64,000 bases of DNA from Micromonospora_H sonneratiae (lineage in GTDB: Bacteria > Actinomycetota > Actinomycetes > Mycobacteriales > Micromonosporaceae), in NCBI RefSeq assembly GCF_042679305.1, contig NZ_JBHTMP010000001.1:423570-487569 (forward strand), read 5' to 3'. Below, one piece after another: positions 30,701 to 36,501 of this stretch. The notes beneath the pieces were generated by a model. The model made no database searches, was not told where the DNA came from, and saw nothing but the letters and a program-made list of their open reading frames with translations. The position numbers were made by a program, and so were the translations under genes. Position 1 is the first letter of the stretch. Every line of letters starts with the position of its first letter.

Positions 30701-31542
30701 GGGTGGCGAGCATGGCCGCCAAGCACGGTGATGAGGTCGTCGACGTCGTGCGGGGCGGCTCTCGGCTGGTCACCACCAGGCGGGTGGACGACGCCGCCGA
30801 CATCGCCTCCTGCGCCACGGGCAACAGCTTCACCGGCGACACGCTGGTCCGGATGGCCGACGGTTCGACCAAACCGATCAGCAAGGTCAGGGTGGGCGAG
30901 AAGGTGCTCTCCACCGATCCCACCACCGGCCGCACCGGAGCCTTCGCGGTCACCGCCGTCATCGTCGGTGAGGGTCAGAAGGAGCTGGTCGAGGTCGAGG
31001 TGGACACCGACGGGCCCGGCGGGTCGGCCAGCGCCACGGTCACCGCCACCGAGGGCCACCCGTTCTGGTCGCCTGAGCGGAACACCTGGGTCGACGCCGG
31101 TGACCTGGCCGTCGGCCAGCAGTTGCAGGCTTCCACCGGGGGAACCGGGACCGTGCTGGCCACCCGCGAGCGGACGGAGCGGACGCGGGTCTACAACCTC
31201 ACCGTCGACACCACCCACACCTTCTACGTGCTTGCCGGCGGGTTGGACCTGCTGGTGCACAACACCGACGCCGGCTGCCCGGTCCACGGTCCGACCGTCC
31301 TGCCCGAATCGCTGACCGGCAAGCGGCCCCCCGGCAGGTGCAACTGCGGCGACTCGAAGCTGGACGACAACGGTTCCGCCCTGCGCAACGGCACCCTGCA
31401 ACGGCAGAACGACGACCGCATGGAGGAACTGAAGAGGGTGCTCGAAGACCGGGGGAAGCGGGCAGAGCTACCCAAGAGCGTCATTGGGCAGGCGGACGAG
31501 TTCGCCGATGTCCTCGATCTCTGGCTCCCACCCGGCTTCTGA
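21766..31542 (+). CDS. RHS/YD-repeat polymorphic toxin with Hint domain
   Basis: A 3258-residue exported protein. ATG 21766 follows ACGGAGG; the 38 codons upstream lack support. In order: an N-terminal hydrophobic anchor/signal; a Pro/Gln/Thr-rich stretch; a DNRLRE-like region (about 365-560); an RHS entry motif TGNVSTTAMDATV near 800; a LamG-like domain (about 1005-1225); many YD repeats of YDxxGxLxxxT type; the RHS core end TGQVDMGARWYEPGTGTFVSRD and DPDG; CGWCK at 2690-2694; six 11-residue repeats; a long Ala/Lys helical region; and a Hint domain (about 3015-3166: start SCATGNSFTGDTLVRMADGS, GHPFWSPERNTW, end LDLLVHN). Hint normally cleaves itself to free the tip; the last 90 residues would be the released toxin. 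They contain CPVHG and CNCGD but match nothing I know. Used in contact-dependent competition; no immunity gene is visible. Confidence 0.93.
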   Translation: MHDSELSASGNQTSDLLRSLRPPRRSPRPLLATALAATLAFIVATSGVEGLPKPPNTSPATSAGTSRGGDGASGANTAAPRQRWDGAPGDGSTSNQRVNTTIPASQRSRYPQHSLPQQPTVPANTASQQQPPAARLRGYQPTSSQELTQQRDAHRQVYANADGTQTTVFSTAPINYRTASGGWAPIDPRLTADPTSGWRNTADAMQVRLAARADAPALAHFAIADGQAVSYALAGAAPVPGRADGALVTYRGVLPDVDLELESRPGALKETLVLRSADVPRTYDFPLRLEGLTAAVRDNTVVLTDATGTVRAVFPPGYVVDAAPVPATSTAVTYQLLAVGGRPTLRVSVDDRWLRDPARVYPVRLDPTVQLPVDNGAADSAMYVHGSGSASGGSELRVGTVDGANAASYLRFGGLVDRLRYHTIYGAQLQVVNYDSDSCRPREVTVHPVTAAWSAGTGYSYPGPAVGAALASKSFAYGYVEFGADRSACPTAAEALDLGAAGATLVQRWVNGEQANHGLSLRASTDPLSGKRFTGPATANPPKLYVTHSPYNASYHIPKPVPNPPVLQNQDGRVAVTVTNRSAEAWAVGSYYLAYRAYNARTGAAVTQQRAANLTAPVARGAKVTLDATIKALPPGRYFLDFTMVRTGGAVFTDHQVPPARMVLEVTDIPPVVQELYPPNGYAASTLAPQLWARALDIDAPPGSSLSYKFEVCEQTASGGTTGCFDSGFQARTAWTVPAGRLYWSRTYQWRVIVKDGGNEVSSPSSTLLTAVPQPEITSRIAGATTAANDREFDAQTGNVSTTAMDATVTTVGPELNLVRTYNSLDPRRDGAFGAGWSTRYDMRVVADADGSGNMLVTYPDGQQVRFGRNPDGTFAAPSGRTASLTWNGTIWTLVDKARMAYQFSSTGRLTKITDAAHRSIVLTYSTTDGKLARARVANSQTNTAGRSLTFTWSGAQVASVAADAVNGTAPTWTYTYSGDLLTSVCAPGGACTRYSYAAGSHYRTGVLDAKPESYWRLGEAQGTAVGSEVAVNLGKDAGTYAGVTLGTAGALTGTGNTAASFNGTSSVVELPKGTVKKSRDGAVELWFKASITGSGGPLLGYQDKTLGDASTTGVPVLYVGTDGLLRGQFGGPTIAPLTSTAAVNDGRWHHAVLSVMGGVQTLYLDGARVAERTGTTVEHSLLTFNQLGAAYATTPASWPGWGTTARRYFTGAIDEVAVYSHPLGQAAVAAHYQYAAGANQLTTVTLPSGKIAAQFTYDTAADRVTRHTDRHGGAWTIGAPLVYGGDTDLRRSVQVLDPANRPHLYEYDGLTGQLLRSGTPLGLETREEDRPGSPTPTPTPTPPTEVCSAPDPGDPSFCTVIPGDAGGPVFVRHPLEGMAIRTFEYDDRGNQTVVTNENGDAVRMTHDQRGNVVSKRTCRAAGVCHTSYTTYPGTVTDPFDPRNDLPTESRDGRSANATDNTYRTTYTYTSFGELATQVNPDGSTVSHTYTTGGEAAYGGGNVPAGLLLTTTDARGRITRYAYYQNGDLYRVTQPSGMVTSYTYDALGRVLTTTETSDAHPTGVVTSQTYDALSRPVSTTEPATTDAVTGQAHQKHSTTTYDVDGNVIRIEVDDVRGDDATRTTSWEYDQHNRPVKVTDAEGNETVKNYDRFGNETSVVDANGNRYDYAYTARNTLAEVRLRAYTGDEGPTTGDYLVLHTYTYDYAGRMVSDTDAMGRRLEYQYYGDDQLHRIVLKNFRNPDGSTRDYVVEENTYDGAGNRTRQAAANGTAVTQQTYTRAGNVATVVVNPGAAALTTSYTYDAMGNVTRMTRTGRASNVPWTLATTPEQVDYAYDDSGNPVRQTVVAGTVSRVTTSTYDQRGLLTSATDPLGRTIRYDYDELGRQIRVTAPPVAAEENGGAPTTVTPTTVTGYNTFDETVHLADARGNVTSYTYNRLGRQVGRTAPTYWPPAGLTALQPNTTTRYDAAGNVVETVDARGNSTRYSYDQLGRLVSRDEPTGVADRAVTRYTYTRTGQLLSTTSPTGSRIEATYDDLDRQVTATVLERYPTARTLTTRYRYDDGGNVTSVVSPSGATTTNVYDTFGQLTRVTDPAGVATSYGYDYAGRQVRVSDALGRTERIDYDLLGLITAESDLAADGSVLRTQTYGYDAAGNLTSAVSPGGVTTSYEYDTLGRLVRQVEPATANSSITTSFGYDVAGNPTRYTDGRGNRTISTYNSWGLLESQIEPATAAHPNAADRTWTVAYNIAGQPAKLTSPGGVTRLRSYDAAGRLTGETGSGAGTPERTLGYDLAGRLVQATAPVGTDTYRYDDRGNLLNATGRAGSASFSYDADGQLTNRTDTAGSSTYTYTKRRLTAIRDGITGVTQTYTYDAAGQPTSIDYGSGRTRTFGYDNLARLTSDVTRNSTGQSVSSISYTYDVDDKLVGKTTAGTAGAGNHTYAYDLAGRLVSWSGPQGTVAYAWDASGNRIRAGAKTASYDERNRLLSDSDYTYTYTARGTLASRTSSGLTERYAFDAFDRLTTAGSVSYTYDALNRVASRGTASFGYAGMTDDVVTDGTGRYSRGPTGEVVAVGEGNEQLLALTDGHGDVVAGIDPTDTTLAELADSKAYDPFGQVVAAEGDTGDLGFQGDWTDPTTGQVDMGARWYEPGTGTFVSRDTVNYSTGDAILANRYTYAAGDPLAHIDPDGYWPSCGWCKSVVNKVKKTASNAWSGVKKVASNAWNGVKKVASNAWNGLKAGASYVWSGVKRVASWIGSGIKKVATAISNGAKWLYNKARTAVTWVGQKLRAAGAWVADKASRAWKTVTGAVSAGVSWARQKAEQARQVLHEMKRKVTETARRAIEYVAKHNPIKAVAAALKPVVSTIKTVVSAAAHIPAAVVATVRDVVADTVQATKVLYQAAVQAAGAVVEEISKATEAVVDFAKAAAPYVKDALSLAAEAVGVTDLVDCVSKGDLEACAWTAATVAGFALGGAGGGAIRAARVASMAAKHGDEVVDVVRGGSRLVTTRRVDDAADIASCATGNSFTGDTLVRMADGSTKPISKVRVGEKVLSTDPTTGRTGAFAVTAVIVGEGQKELVEVEVDTDGPGGSASATVTATEGHPFWSPERNTWVDAGDLAVGQQLQASTGGTGTVLATRERTERTRVYNLTVDTTHTFYVLAGGLDLLVHNTDAGCPVHGPTVLPESLTGKRPPGRCNCGDSKLDDNGSALRNGTLQRQNDDRMEELKRVLEDRGKRAELPKSVIGQADEFADVLDLWLPPGF
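29863..30060 (+). repeat. Six 33-bp coding repeats (11-residue helical units)
   Basis: Six in-frame 33-bp units within the RHS gene encode 11-residue units of consensus VKKVASNAWNG. Units two and three are nearly identical in DNA; units four to six have drifted (LKAGASYVWSG, VKRVASWIGSG, IKKVATAISNG). Each has Lys at the start and Trp or Ile near the end. Confidence 0.9.
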
Positions 31543-31578
31543 CAACCGGCCGGTCCAGGCATACGCAGTGGCCGGCGC

Positions 31579-31615
31579 GCATTCCTGGACCGTCCGGTGG
31601 CCGGTCCAGGAATGC
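31579..31615 (+). terminator. Terminator of the RHS toxin gene
   Basis: A perfect 14-bp stem (arms 31579-31592 and 31602-31615) with a nine-base loop lies 36 bases after the stop. This also argues that the following gene has its own promoter or is reached only by read-through. Confidence 0.7.
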
Positions 31616-31663
31616 CGATCACAGGCACCAACACCAACTCGACCACCACACGAAGGAAGTGAC

Positions 31664-34051
31664 GTGTTTACCGAAGGCACGTACCGAATGCGGCCGGTGC
31701 GGCTGCTGACCGTGCTGATGCTGCTGGTGGCGGCGCTGGGCGTGGCCGTCTCACGCCCGTCGCCGGCCGCCGCGGACGCCGCCGGGCTGGGCGGTGACTA
31801 CGTACCGCTGCCCAGCGGCGGCGCACTGCTCGACACCCGTACCGGACTTGGCGGGCGCACCGGCGTCGTCGGGGCCGGCGGCGTGGTGACGTTCCCCGTC
31901 CTGGGTGTCGGCGGCGTTCCCTCCTCCGGGGTCAGCGCGGTCCTGATCCGACTGGTGACGACGGACGGCACCGGTAACACCTACCTGCGGGCCTACCCCG
32001 ACGGCACCACCCCGAACGGGGTCTCGATGCTCAACAGCTTCGTCGGCGAGCAGGTCTCCAACACCGCTGTCGTGCAGCCGGGCAGCAACGGCCGCATCGC
32101 CGTCCGCAACGACGTCGGCAACGTCCACGTCATCGCCACCGCACAGGGCTACTTCCGTTCCACCGTCGGGGGCGGCGGCGGATTCGTTCCGGTGTCGCAG
32201 AACAAGTTGGTCGACACCCGCGACGGCACCGGAACCACCAAGGCGAAGATCCCCGCGAACGGCACCCGTACGGTGACCCTGACCGGTGGTGTGGTCCCGG
32301 CAACGGCCACGGCTGTGCTGGCCAACGTGGCCGCCGTCAACGTGACCGCACCCGGCTGGCTGGGTGTGATGCCGGCCGGCGCTGGCAACCCGGCGAACTC
32401 GGCGCTCAACTTCGAGGAGACCGGGCACCACTCGCACCTCGTCTCGCTGCCGCTCTCCTCGGCGGGCCAGGTCACGTTCACCAACCGCAGCGGTGCCGCC
32501 GTCGACCTGATCGTCGCGCCGTACGGCTACGTCACCGACAGCCCCACCCAGGGGGCCGGCTTCCGCCACCTCGCGGCAACCCGGCTCTACGACAGCGGAA
32601 GCGCCATCGCCAACGGCGGCGTGGTCGACGTGCAGGTGACCGGCAAGCTCGGGATGCCGACCCGGGCGATCGCCGGGGTGGCGCTCAACGTGACGGTTGC
32701 CGGAGCGGGCGCCACCGGCGGCATCAAGGTGTGGCCGACCGGTGGTGCCGAGCCCAACGTCGGTCAGGTGCACGTACGCAAGCCGTACACCGCAGCCGGG
32801 CTGGTGATCGTCAAGCCGGGGACCGACGGTCAGATCCGCATCAAGAACACCCTGGGTGGCTCTGCCCGCATCATCGTGGACATCCAGGGATACTTCACCG
32901 ACCCGATCCCGGCGGTGCCGGTGCAGTCGTACGCGGCCTCGGTGGGTGTGCAGGCCGGTCCGGTGGCGGGCGCGTCGCTGGGCATGGTCGAGTACGCGTA
33001 CACGGACAACATCGGCCGGGTCCTGGTCGGGCACCAGACCGATGTGGACAACTTCGGTTCGGTGCAGTGGACCGTGCTCTCCGGTAACGAGGCGTTCTCG
33101 GGCCGGCCGAGCCTGGGGGTGCTGGGTGACGGCCGGGTGCAGGTGGCCGCACACTACTCGGATTCGGACGTGTGGGCGCGTACGCAGACGGCGGTGGGTT
33201 CCGCGACGTGGAGCGCCTGGGCGGACTTCGGCGGTTCGATGGCCGCCGCCCCGGCGGTGACCCGACTGCCGTCCGGGACGATGGCCGTTTTCGCCGTCGA
33301 CGCCGACGGCAAGCTGTGGGTCTACCAGCAGACCGGAACCATCCCCGGTTGGCGGACCCTGACTGATCAGGACTTCGTCGGCACCCCGGTCGTCGCGGCG
33401 ACCCGCACCGGCGTGCGGCTGTTCCTGCGTACCGCCTCCGGCACGGTGACGACGGCGGAGTACGTCGACGGCACCCTCTCCGCCTGGACCGACCTGGGCG
33501 GCACCGGCACCGGCACGCCGGCGGTCGTGGTCTACCCCGGCTACCGGGCCCGGGTCTTCGTGCAGTCCCTCGACGGCACCATCATGACGAAGTACCAGGA
33601 CGCGGCGGGGACGTTCCCGTCGGAGTGGACGTCGTTGGGCTCGTACGTGTCGGCGGGCGCACCGGCGGCGGTGCTGGATCCGGTGCTGGGTCGTACGGCG
33701 GTGGTCACCCGCAGCCCCTCGGGTTCGGTGATGCTGGCGTGGGAGACGGCGCAGGGTACGGGTGTCTTCACCGGCTGGTCCGCGGCGATCCCGGACCTGT
33801 TCGAGTCGGCGGCGACTGATCCCACGATCGTGCCGGTGACGAACAGCGCGGGGCAGACCTGGTTGATCCTGTTCCGTAACGCCAACAACGCCAGCCGCGT
33901 CTACGAGCGGCAACCGGTGACGGCCCTGGCTGCGGCGGCCGGGCGGGACCTGTCGGCCCCGGCGGCGTTGGCCGGACTGGCCCGTCTCGACCTTGCGTCG
34001 ATCGCGGGCCGGGTCTTCGCCGCACACACCCTGCCGGCTCCGCCGGTGTAG
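31664..34051 (+). CDS. Secreted repeat protein with PLL-like propeller domain
   Basis: A 795-residue exported protein. Signal peptide: VRLLTVLMLLVAALGVAV, cleavage near PAAADA. Residues about 35-420 hold three related beta domains, each opening with a Tyr/Val-Pro strand and LLDTRTG, LVDTRDG or LYDSGSA and closing with a GYF or GYV strand (TAQGYFRS, APYGYVTD, IQGYFTD). Residues about 430-790 form a PLL-like/tectonin-type propeller (YTDNIGRVLVGHQ, DSDVWARTQTA, WADFGGSMAAAPAV, VFAVDADGKLWVYQQ), a fold found in fucose- or sugar-binding lectins. GTG 31664 has GGAAG four bases upstream; ATG 31688 is an alternative. The C-terminal domain is shared with the next gene. It may bind surface glycans, possibly linked to the RHS system beside it. 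Confidence 0.82.
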   Translation: MFTEGTYRMRPVRLLTVLMLLVAALGVAVSRPSPAAADAAGLGGDYVPLPSGGALLDTRTGLGGRTGVVGAGGVVTFPVLGVGGVPSSGVSAVLIRLVTTDGTGNTYLRAYPDGTTPNGVSMLNSFVGEQVSNTAVVQPGSNGRIAVRNDVGNVHVIATAQGYFRSTVGGGGGFVPVSQNKLVDTRDGTGTTKAKIPANGTRTVTLTGGVVPATATAVLANVAAVNVTAPGWLGVMPAGAGNPANSALNFEETGHHSHLVSLPLSSAGQVTFTNRSGAAVDLIVAPYGYVTDSPTQGAGFRHLAATRLYDSGSAIANGGVVDVQVTGKLGMPTRAIAGVALNVTVAGAGATGGIKVWPTGGAEPNVGQVHVRKPYTAAGLVIVKPGTDGQIRIKNTLGGSARIIVDIQGYFTDPIPAVPVQSYAASVGVQAGPVAGASLGMVEYAYTDNIGRVLVGHQTDVDNFGSVQWTVLSGNEAFSGRPSLGVLGDGRVQVAAHYSDSDVWARTQTAVGSATWSAWADFGGSMAAAPAVTRLPSGTMAVFAVDADGKLWVYQQTGTIPGWRTLTDQDFVGTPVVAATRTGVRLFLRTASGTVTTAEYVDGTLSAWTDLGGTGTGTPAVVVYPGYRARVFVQSLDGTIMTKYQDAAGTFPSEWTSLGSYVSAGAPAAVLDPVLGRTAVVTRSPSGSVMLAWETAQGTGVFTGWSAAIPDLFESAATDPTIVPVTNSAGQTWLILFRNANNASRVYERQPVTALAAAAGRDLSAPAALAGLARLDLASIAGRVFAAHTLPAPPV

Positions 34052-34434
34052 CGCGTGACTGGTGGGCACCAGCACCGTCAGTGCCCAGTGGGGCGGTGCC
34101 GTCGAACCGTGGCGTCGGCGGCACCGACCGTCCGGGGTACGGGCGGAGTACGGGAAGTGCGGTGTCACCGGTGTCCCACCGGTACTGGTTAGCGTCACCC
34201 TGACGCCATGACGGCGCGACATGGAAGGGGTGCACGTGCGATCCACATCAAGCTCGGGTGCGTACCGACCTTCGGTCGGTGGCCACGTCGGTTGTGGGAA
34301 GTGGGATCTGCTGGCCGTCAGCGACGCCGGCACTGCCAGTTCCCCGTATTGGACAGTTGTCACCGGATTGCTGCCATCATCGCCGATGGGCAACCGGCGA
34401 CGACCCGCAACGTCGACTTAGTGAAAGGCATGTC
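34052..34434. other. Intergenic region between the two propeller-protein genes
   Basis: A 383-base gap. TGGGCAC-N11-GTGCCCA (34063-34087) just after the first gene may be its terminator. CCGACC-TTC-GGTCGG at 34265-34279 is a small hairpin in the possible leader of the second gene. No gene is supported. Confidence 0.45.
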
Positions 34435-36435
34435 ATGGAACGGTCACAATGGCGCGGGCGGCTGGCCGCTACGCAGGTCGTGGCGCTGGCCGCGACGTTG
34501 CTGGCGATGGCGCAGGCGGCGCCAGCGTCAGCCGCCGACACGGTGAGCTGTGCCGCCTCGACGTCGGTCTTCGCTGCGGACAGCGGCGGTAAGCTCTGGC
34601 GTTACCCGCTCAACACGCCCGGCAGCACGAGCGCCACCTGGTCGACCCGCAGCCAGATCGGCAACGGCTGGCAGACCTACGGCCGGGTCATCGGTGGTCC
34701 GGGGGGCCGGGTCTACGGCATCAACGCCAGCGGACTGTACCGCTACCGCTGGACGAGCAGCGGCTGGGAGATGGTCAACGGCAGCGCTGCTCGGCGAATC
34801 AGCACCGGCTTCACCCAGTTTGCGACGGCCACCGCCCGCGACAAGATCACGGTCGACGAGCGGGGCGACTTCTACGCCGTGGACGCTGAGGGCAGGCTGC
34901 GGACCTACCGGTACGACGAGGCGGCCGGCACGTGGACCTTCTTCAGCCGTCTGCTCGACACCGGCTGGGGTCGGTTCAACCTCATCGTCGCCGCCGGCCA
35001 GGGTGTGTTGTACGCCCGGGACGCCACCGACGGCCGGCTCTTCCGCTACCGTTACGACGCGGACAGCCAGCGATGGATCGACTACCAACTGCAGCTCGGT
35101 ACGGGGTGGAACGCGTTCAGCAAGGGCCTGTTCTCGGTCGGCGGCGACACCCTCTTCGGCATCGAAGCCAGCGGGATCCTGGCGCAGTACCGCTTCCGCG
35201 AGGACAACAGCACCTGGGTGATCCTGCGGCGGACCATCGGCACTTCCGGTTGGCAGAACTTCAGCAACGTGGCGGCCATCACCAACGGCTGCACGCTGTC
35301 CGTGTCGCACGTGCCGGCCCGGCCATCGGTGCCGGTGGCCCAGTACGCGCCGGCGGCCGTGACGCAGGCCACCTCGAACAGCATCGAGCTTGCGCACACC
35401 GACAACATCGGCCGGTTGCTACACGGACGGATGAGCCCGGACAACTTCAGCTCACTGCAACTGACCGCGATCTCCGGCAGCGAGGGGTTCAGCGGGGTTC
35501 CGGCACTCTCCGAGAACACCCAGAACCTGGTACGGATCACCAGCCGCAACATCAACAGCGATGTCTGGACCCGGACCCAGTCCACCGCCGGCAGCCCCGG
35601 TTGGAGCAACTGGACCGATCTGGGCGGTCGAATGGCCTCCAGCCCTGCCGTGGTGCGCCTGTCCGACCAACGTGAGGTCGTGTTCGCGGTTGACGCCGGC
35701 GGCGCCCTGTGGGCCCGACGGCAGGACCCGGTACACGCTGACCTGCTGGCCTGGCGCAAGCTCGGTGGCAGCGGCCTGACCGGCACTCCGGTAGCGGTAC
35801 CGCTGGCCGACGCGAGCGCTCTGGTCGTGGTCGCGGACAGCGCCGGCACGTTGCAGGCGGCCCGGTACACGGCCGGAACACTGGGAACGTGGACCAGCCT
35901 CGGCGGCAGCGGCTTCACCGGAACACCGGCCGTGGTGGTGATGCCCGGCTACCGGCTGCGGATCTTCGCCCGCAACGCCGAGGGCCGGATCGCCGCCACC
36001 GAACGCCGCACTGATGGCACCTTCACCGGGGTGTGGGCGGAGGTCGGCGGATCGGGCACCGTTCCAGCGGGTACGCCGAGCGCGTTGCTGAGCCCGGTAA
36101 CCGGCCGCATCGGGGTCTACGTACGCGGTACCGACGGCTACATCCACTACGCTGCCGAGACCGCACAGGGCAGCGGCACCTGGGGTAACTGGATTCCGGC
36201 CCAGGACGCGTTCGAGACCTACGCCACCGACCCGACCGCGTTCAGTTTCACCAACTCCAACGGTCCGAACGTCGCCTACCTCACCCGTACTCCCGGCGGC
36301 ACCCTACGGCTGTACACCGTTCAGGAACCGCTCTCCTGGATGGCCGGCGCCGACGGCGTACAGCGCAGCGCAGGCTCGGGCGAGCGTCCGGCCTTCTTCC
36401 GGCACGTGCTGCCCGAGGAGTCTGTCTCCGACTGA
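34435..36435 (+). CDS. Secreted tachylectin-like and PLL-like double-propeller protein
   Basis: A 666-residue exported protein. Signal peptide LAATQVVALAATLLAMAQAAPASAAD. Residues about 40-290 match the tachylectin-2-like propeller, with blades such as KLWRYPLNTPGS, GLYRYRWTSSGWEM, RLRTYRYDEAAGTWTF, RLFRYRYDADSQRW and ILAQYRFREDNSTW, each with the aromatic RYR/W pattern of sugar-binding blades. Residues about 305-660 are the same PLL-like domain as the preceding gene (HTDNIGRLLHG, NSDVWTRTQSTAG, WTDLGGRMASSPAV, VFAVDAGGALWARRQ), so the two genes share a duplicated module on different N-termini. ATG 34435 follows GAAAGG. The likely role is binding of glycans outside the cell; the target is unknown. 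Confidence 0.85.
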   Translation: MERSQWRGRLAATQVVALAATLLAMAQAAPASAADTVSCAASTSVFAADSGGKLWRYPLNTPGSTSATWSTRSQIGNGWQTYGRVIGGPGGRVYGINASGLYRYRWTSSGWEMVNGSAARRISTGFTQFATATARDKITVDERGDFYAVDAEGRLRTYRYDEAAGTWTFFSRLLDTGWGRFNLIVAAGQGVLYARDATDGRLFRYRYDADSQRWIDYQLQLGTGWNAFSKGLFSVGGDTLFGIEASGILAQYRFREDNSTWVILRRTIGTSGWQNFSNVAAITNGCTLSVSHVPARPSVPVAQYAPAAVTQATSNSIELAHTDNIGRLLHGRMSPDNFSSLQLTAISGSEGFSGVPALSENTQNLVRITSRNINSDVWTRTQSTAGSPGWSNWTDLGGRMASSPAVVRLSDQREVVFAVDAGGALWARRQDPVHADLLAWRKLGGSGLTGTPVAVPLADASALVVVADSAGTLQAARYTAGTLGTWTSLGGSGFTGTPAVVVMPGYRLRIFARNAEGRIAATERRTDGTFTGVWAEVGGSGTVPAGTPSALLSPVTGRIGVYVRGTDGYIHYAAETAQGSGTWGNWIPAQDAFETYATDPTAFSFTNSNGPNVAYLTRTPGGTLRLYTVQEPLSWMAGADGVQRSAGSGERPAFFRHVLPEESVSD

Positions 36436-36446
36436 CCCGGGACTCC

Positions 36447-36489
36447 GGTACGGGCGTTCGTGGGCCGGCCGCCCACGGACGCCCGTACC
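36447..36489. terminator. Bidirectional terminator
   Basis: An outer 11-bp stem GGTACGGGCGT/ACGCCCGTACC continues through a G-T pair into an inner 7-bp stem CGTGGGC/GCCCACG with a five-base loop. It fills the 66-base gap between the converging lectin-like gene and SARP gene. Confidence 0.8.
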
Positions 36490-36501
36490 ACTTGTGCGGG
36501 G

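Noticed and set aside
30810..31263. Splicing intein in the first RHS protein
   Set aside because: The Hint fold is clear, but it lies near the C-terminus after an RHS core with no interrupted host domain, so it is the cleavage-type Hint of polymorphic toxins.
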